From Escallonia rubra (lineage: Eukaryota; Streptophyta; Magnoliopsida; Escalloniales; Escalloniaceae): 64,000 bases of DNA. Below are positions 59,215-64,000 of the stretch, piece by piece (positions within the stretch are counted from its first letter, which is position 1; every line of letters starts with the position of its first letter). The notes beneath the pieces are model-generated. The model made no database searches. It saw only the letters and a list, made by a program, of their open reading frames with translations, and was not told where the DNA came from. A program made the translations under genes and the position numbers. The stretch is taken from contig JAVXUO010001261.1 in NCBI GenBank assembly GCA_033065855.1, positions 186,001 to 250,000 on the forward strand. Direction: 5' to 3'.

Positions 59215-61361
59215 TGCTAAGGAAAGTGAGTTCGTACTTACGTGAAGGTGCCACAAAGGCTGCAGTCCGAGTCAGCTTCCAAGTATGCAAAGTGAGAGAC
59301 ATCAAAGGTGGAGTAAGGGCCGAGAGCAAGGCTTCCCAGACAGGCCGTGAGGAGTGGCAGTGCTGCGAAGACAAGGCTGAGACGAACAGGGCCGGCAGTC
59401 GACAGTCCAAGTCAAGGTCCGAGTCGGGGTCCAATGTTACGGTCCAAAGTTATGTTTCTCTCACTAGAATTCAAGAGCTCCCAAATTCTAGAATGAGAAA
59501 GTGATTTTTGTGAGAATGAAGAAGAAGTAGTGCTTTTTTGAGTCATAAAGTGCACTATTTATAGGAAACAATGTGCTTATGTCATAAAGTGCCACATGTC
59601 ATCCCCTGGTAGTGACACGTCACCGGGAGGTCCCAAAATATCGGTTCTCTGTTGGACTGCCGGTTCCCAAATTCGTGTTGCCTGCCTTGCACAGGGTCGC
59701 TCTGTCTGTTTGAGAAGACTGACCACGCCGCGGTAGCGTGATCAGAGTAAGCCCGTTGCCCCAGCCACCGATCCAAGCCCTTACTGAATCCTATAAGATG
59801 CGTCAAGAGATGCGTAGATAACCTGACAGTGGTGAGGGTTGCCCCTATAGCCAACTGCCAGGCGGACTAGGCACGATGCCCTCCAAGGACCTGCTCCCGT
59901 CCCGGAGTGACCCGTGGGTCATTGTCCTGGTGGTGTCGACGATCAATGGTAACATGAGTGGACATGCTCGCAGCTCAGTGCTCAGAGTCCGCTGCGAGGG
60001 GTCCTTGTGTAGGAGCCCCCCATCATTGTGGCGGCGATGGCTATAAGGTTGTGAGCCCATCCCGCTGCGAAGGCCGGAACCCCCTGTGATTGAGACGACG
60101 ATGGCTATAAGGTTGTGAGCCTATCCCAGTGCAAAGGCCGGAGCCCCCTGTGATTGAGACGGCGATGATTATAAGGTTGTGAGCCCATCCCGGTACGAGG
60201 GTCGAAGCCCCCCCTTTGATTGAGACGGCGATGGCTATAAGGTTGTGAGCCCATCCCAGTACGAGGGCCGAAGCCCCACTGTGATTGAGACGGCGATGGC
60301 TATAAGGTTGTGAGCCCATCCCGGTACGAGGGCCGAAGCCCCCCCTTTGATTGAGACGGCGATGGCTATAAGGTTGTGACCCCATCCCGGTAGCATGTAA
60401 CACGATTGTGGCGCATGGGCGCGATGCCAACGACATGAGAATATACCTGGTGCCGTGGGCACATGTTATGAAAGTGGCGCACGGGCGCTATGACGAATGT
60501 CGCGGAGCAATACTTAGTGCCAAGGCAGGTATGATGAGAATGGCGCACAGGCGCGGCGACGGACGTCGCGGAGCAATACTTGGTGCCGGGGCACGTATGA
60601 TGAGAATGGCGCATAGGCGCGGCGACGAACGTGGCGGAGCAATACTAGGTGCTGGGGGCACGCATGATGAGAATGGCGCATGGGCGCAGCGACGAACGTC
60701 GCGGAGCAATACTAGGTGCCGGGGACACGCATGATGAGAATGGCGCATGGGCGCAGCGACGAACGTCGCAGATCAATGCTTGGTGCCGGGGGCACGCATG
60801 GTGAGAATGGCGCATGGGCACAGCGACGAACGTCGCGGAGCAATGGCTGGTGCCGGGGGCACGCATGATGAGTGTAATACCCCGAAAAATACCGGAGATT
60901 AATCTAACCGCGATGCCAACGACATGAGACAATACTTGGTACTGGGGGCACATGTGATGAAAGTGGCGCACGGGCACGACGACGAATGTCGCGGAGCAAT
61001 ACTCGGTGTCGGGGGCACGTATCATGACAATGGCGCACGGGCGCGGCGACGGACGTCGCGGAGCAATACTTGGTGCCGGGGCAGGTATGATGAGAATGGC
61101 GCACAGGCGCGGCGACGAACGTGGCGGAGCAATACTTGGTGCCGGGGCATGCATGATGACAATGGCACATAGGCGCAGCGACGAACGTCGCGGAGCAATA
61201 CTAGGTGCTGGGGGCACGCATGATGAGAATGGCGCATGGGCGCAGCGACGAACGTCGCGGAGAAATGCTTGGTGCCGGGGGCACGCATGGTGAGAATGGC
61301 GCATGGGCACATCGACGAACGTTGCGGAGCAATGCTTGGTGCCGGGGGCACGCATGATGAG
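59215..61361 (-). mobile_element. Copy C: LTR fragment of the A/B family
   Basis: It starts TGCTAAGGAAAGTGAGTTCG and shares the start module (AGGTGCCACAAAGGCTGCAG) with the LTRs of A and B in the same orientation. M1-type 63-66 bp units (GATGGCTATAAGGTTGTGAG) run from about 60020 to 60390, then M3-type 60-bp units (GCGCATGGGCGCAGCGACGA) follow. M2 and M4 are absent. The unique LTR end is missing: the sequence runs into a different LTR-like start, TGTAATACCCC. A 489-bp duplication covers the junction. No internal region of the element remains. Confidence 0.75.
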
Positions 61362-61398
61362 TGTAATACCCCAGAAAATACCAGAGATTAATCTAACC
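60421..61398. repeat. 489-bp tandem duplication spanning the copy C junction
   Basis: Units 60421-60909 and 60910-61398 both start GCGATGCCAACGACATGAGA or close to it and both contain the TGTAATACCCC start (60873 and 61362, exactly 489 apart). The units have diverged by several percent. CGCG occurs at both breakpoints. Confidence 0.82.
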
Positions 61399-62100
61399 GC
61401 GAGTTTGATTAATTAAAATGGGATTATTTTATTAAGTAGCATTATGTTGGTGAAAATTAAGTGTTGAGGAGCTAAATAAGGGGGTTAGTGTGGTCGTTGG
61501 GGTTGAAATGAAATTTTGAAAAGTTAAGGGGCAAAAGTGTAATTTTGAAAAATATGATGAACGGGATGCATATCTTTATTAAGTAGCATCCTTTTGATGA
61601 TAATGAGGTGTTAGGGGGTTACATGGAAGGTTAGGATGATTTTGGGGTCAAATGTAATTTTTCAAAGTCGAGGGGTCAAAATGCAATTTTGAAAACTTGA
61701 GGGGCCAAAGTGCAAAATTTGAAACTTTGCAAAATGTGTCATAACCTGATGAAAGAGGCCATGCACGATGGCCACCTCCTACTTGCTATAAGCTGAGTCA
61801 GGCTTGGAAATTTTAAAATACTTTGGGATAAGATTCATGAGAAGAAAATATAAAAAGAAATTTTTGGGGTGTAAAATCGAAATAACACAAAATCAAGAAC
61901 ATGGCTGGGAACAAGAACAGAAGCAGCAGCGGGAAGGAAGAAAAAGGAGAAGGAAAAAGAGGGAAAAGGAGGAAGAAGAAGGAGGGGAAAGAAATAAAAA
62001 AAAGAAAGAAAGGATTGAATCCGAACCCTAACAGGGTATGAATCTTGAACCCAATTTGTGAAATTGGTTGAATTCGTTCAAGTTTGTGACATAGATACAT
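61362..62100 (+). mobile_element. LTR-like fossil starting TGTAATACCCC
   Basis: The start and inner motifs (GGGGTCAAAATGCAATTTTG, GGCCACCTCCTACTTGC) match the type seen at 33757. A purine-rich GAAGGAAGAAAAAGGAGAAG block lies at 61915-62010. No end or coding part was found, so limits are approximate. Confidence 0.4.
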
Positions 62101-62159
62101 ATATGTATACTCGGTTATGTATGAATTTGATTGGGGATGAAGAAATTGGGATGAATTCT

Positions 62160-62613
62160 TGTTAGAATCATGACATAAGACCCTAAAACAACAAAGAAAG
62201 AGAAAACGAATTAGGGTTTTGTAGCGTATCCGAGAGGAGACGCTGCTTCCATGACTGAATTATCTGTGAATTTGACTGATTGACGAGTAGACTTAATAGA
62301 ATTGAGTCTGAGGGAGGAGATTTTTGAGGAAGAAGGAGAGAAGCTGTTAGAGAGTTGAGAGAACAGAGGTTATAGAGAGAGAAGGAGTAATTCTCATTTG
62401 ATTCATGCATATCGAGTACAAGTTCTGCTTCCCCCTTTAAAGGGAAATTACAACTGAAGTTCAAAACAGAAACCCAATAATACGAACGGTAATTTCAAAT
62501 ACTGAAAAAGAGTCGCTAAAGACATTAAAAACCAACTCAAATGCCTGAGCCAGACGGTGCCGTCTTTGTTTATTGAGCTAAGTATCCCAACGATGCCGTC
62601 TTCCTCTGCCCCG
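62160..62613 (-). repeat. 3' LTR of the right-edge fossil
   Basis: On the minus strand it starts TGTAACGTACCGGGGCAGAG directly after the purine-rich tract AAGGGATTGGGAA and probably ends ATTCTAACA at 62160. The partner LTR lies outside the window, so the end is provisional. Confidence 0.5.
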
Positions 62614-62752
62614 GTACGTTACATTCCCAATCCCTTGAAATCATCCTTGTCCTCAAGGATGGGAACCCAAGCTTCGTTTAGCCTTTTAACTTTTCCACCC
62701 GGATCAAACACAAACGTACTGAGGGAACTTTGAGCACCTGTACCAACAACTT

Positions 62753-63190
62753 CTAAGCAGAATGCCTTGTTCTTCTCATCAAGCTGGCTCTGAGCTTCAT
62801 TTTCATCCCTTGGAGCTTCATTTTCATCCCTTTGTCCACCAAATAGCCATCAAAGCTAGCAACTCCAGCACCAACATCTAAAATATCCCTTGTGTGCTGC
62901 GCCCAGCCAGTACTTGGCGGTATCTTCTCTATATAGTCGATGTAATGATTGACTTCGTCCTTAAATTGATTACCACTTCTAGGAAAAACAGGATAATCAC
63001 CATTTGCAATAATCGGTGAGTGTTCTCCCGCGTCCGATGCATCTCCATCTGTCGCCGTATTGTGTCTTGAATCATTTGTCCTTTCCGTAGTTTGAGATGT
63101 TGATTCAGAAACGGGAATAAATGAGCAATGGCCAGTGAGCATTCTCTTGGACCTTTCGTCAAACACCTTGGCTTCACAAGCAATTTTCAC
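62753..63190 (-). pseudogene. Fragment resembling a PMT/QUA2-type methyltransferase inside the fossil
   Basis: The reading at 62831-62992 contains PVFPRSGNQFKDEVNHYIDY and DILDVGAGVASFDGYLVDK. It closely follows the plant PMT family, where the sequence is near FPGGGTQF...YIDFIQ followed by ILDVGCGVASFGGYL, the SAM-binding glycine motif of these Golgi methyltransferases involved in pectin modification. Here the usual Cys of DVGCG is Ala. An 18-bp GGATGAAAATGAAGCTCC-type duplication follows at about 62800-62835. Only some 55-80 codons are host-like; it is embedded between gag and pol remains and cannot act as an enzyme. The boundary near 63193-63207 is an A/T run. Confidence 0.6.
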
Positions 63191-63546
63191 GTAAAAAAAA
63201 AAAAAAATGGCTGTTGATAAGGTCAAAGGATTACATTTTTGCACCATATCTTTGATTTCGGCCTTGAGACCGTCACCAAAACATATGACATTGATTTCCT
63301 CAGAAGGTTCTCGTCCTAAATAGATTGAAACCCAAGACTTCAGTAGCTAAAAATCATCCACATATTTATGGACGGATGACATTTGTTTCAATACGAGAAA
63401 AGGTTCATCAATGAAATATCATGTGATTGCTCAATCTGCCAAATATCTTCTTCCATCATATTTCGACCTTGAGTTCGGCACTCAATCTCACAGCAACGAA
63501 GAGCATCAATGAATTGATCCTCTTCTTTGTCTAGCTCCATTAGATA

Positions 63547-63996
63547 TTATGTGGTAAATTTGTGACACTGAATGATAGGAGGTGGCGTACCTTGTAGATG
63601 CTCCACAGAGTACTGCATTTTGCTCGTCTTTGCATGATTCGCCGACTGCGTGCTGGTTGAGTTTAACTTCGCATTTGATTGAGGAGTAGAGTTTCGCATA
63701 TCCATGTCATCTGATGCATTAATGAGCCGTAAGTCGCCAAAGGTAGCCTCAAAGGAGCCGTGTTGCAGATCGTATGATGGATGATTGTGCTCCCAGTCTT
63801 CGTGTCTAGCTTGAGTGGAGGAATTATAATTAACCGGAGGCTTATACTGGAATTGGCTTTGGTTAAATTCACCTCGATCTTGATGCGGTGGAAGTTCTAA
63901 GGTGGAGTTGATCCGTGCCATGCAATTCTTTAATTGCAGCTTGATTTCTGTGAAACTCTGGAGCAAGGCAGAGTTGCTCCGTTGAAGGTCCCCCAT
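63547..63996 (-). pseudogene. Gag N-terminal remnant of the right-edge fossil
   Basis: A 149-codon stretch starting MGDLQRSNSALLQSFTEIKL, low in complexity and rich in Asn, Ser and Gln, as in the variable N-terminal part of plant Ty3 gag proteins. The family call rests on position and on the pol end and LTR downstream. Confidence 0.45.
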
Positions 63997-64000
63997 GGTA

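Larger units (their letters stand above)
62160..64000 (-). mobile_element. Compact Ty3-type retroelement fossil with captured host sequence
   Basis: Reads on the minus strand and continues past the right edge. A gag N-terminal part lies at 63547-63996, more decayed gag at 63230-63540, a host-like insert at about 62753-63190, and at 62614-62750 the C-terminal end of a pol (VPILEDKDDFKGLGM), followed by a purine-rich tract and a 3' LTR (62160-62613). Most of pol is missing. It has several breaks and is dead. Confidence 0.6.

Overview
The window looks like nuclear DNA of a flowering plant, most likely a eudicot. The evidence is a spliced NUB1-type gene with ordinary GT-AG plant introns, an N-acetylglutamate kinase with an N-terminal extension of plastid type, a PORR-domain organelle RNA-binding protein, a domesticated PIF/Harbinger transposase gene, a decayed LRR receptor-like gene, and many plant-type mobile elements. 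Species cannot be told from the sequence alone.

Host genes occupy perhaps 10 percent of the window. Reading left to right: a NUB1-like gene on the minus strand (eight exons visible, running off the left edge; 54-3885); N-acetyl-L-glutamate kinase (minus, 5433-6446, one exon); a PORR-domain gene (minus, 25601-26917, one exon); an ALP1-like domesticated Harbinger transposase gene (plus, 47899-49176); an LRR receptor-like pseudogene (minus, about 50100-51713). They share no pathway and sit as islands in repeats.

The repeats carry most of the content. Three copies of one LTR-retroelement family, here called A, B and C, are the main feature. Copy A (14324-23791) has about 2.4-kb LTRs, a primer-binding site and a long gag frame, but no pol. 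Copy B (37544-46224) lacks gag and pol and carries a second LTR-like segment inside. Copy C (59215-61361) is an LTR fragment. Their LTRs are built from GC-rich minisatellite modules that keep a fixed order but differ in presence and copy number between copies. This resembles the non-autonomous TR-GAG/LARD class of Ty3 elements, and gag features plus a nearby gag fossil (31560-33640) suggest the Tat/Ogre lineage as partner.

Other repeats include a pair of Mutator-like TIR elements with 9-bp target duplications (34050-35341 and 53618-57782). The second is split by a 2.9-kb solo LTR with a perfect ATGGA target duplication. There are PIF/Harbinger MITEs, one with a clear TTA duplication, a TRIM-like element, LINE 3' ends, a hAT-like TIR element, GT-rich simple repeats, and, at the right edge, a compact Ty3-type fossil that appears to carry a piece of a host PMT-type methyltransferase gene.

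The best candidate for something undescribed is the A/B/C family with its modular minisatellite LTRs. No CRISPR array, prokaryotic operon or tRNA gene was seen.
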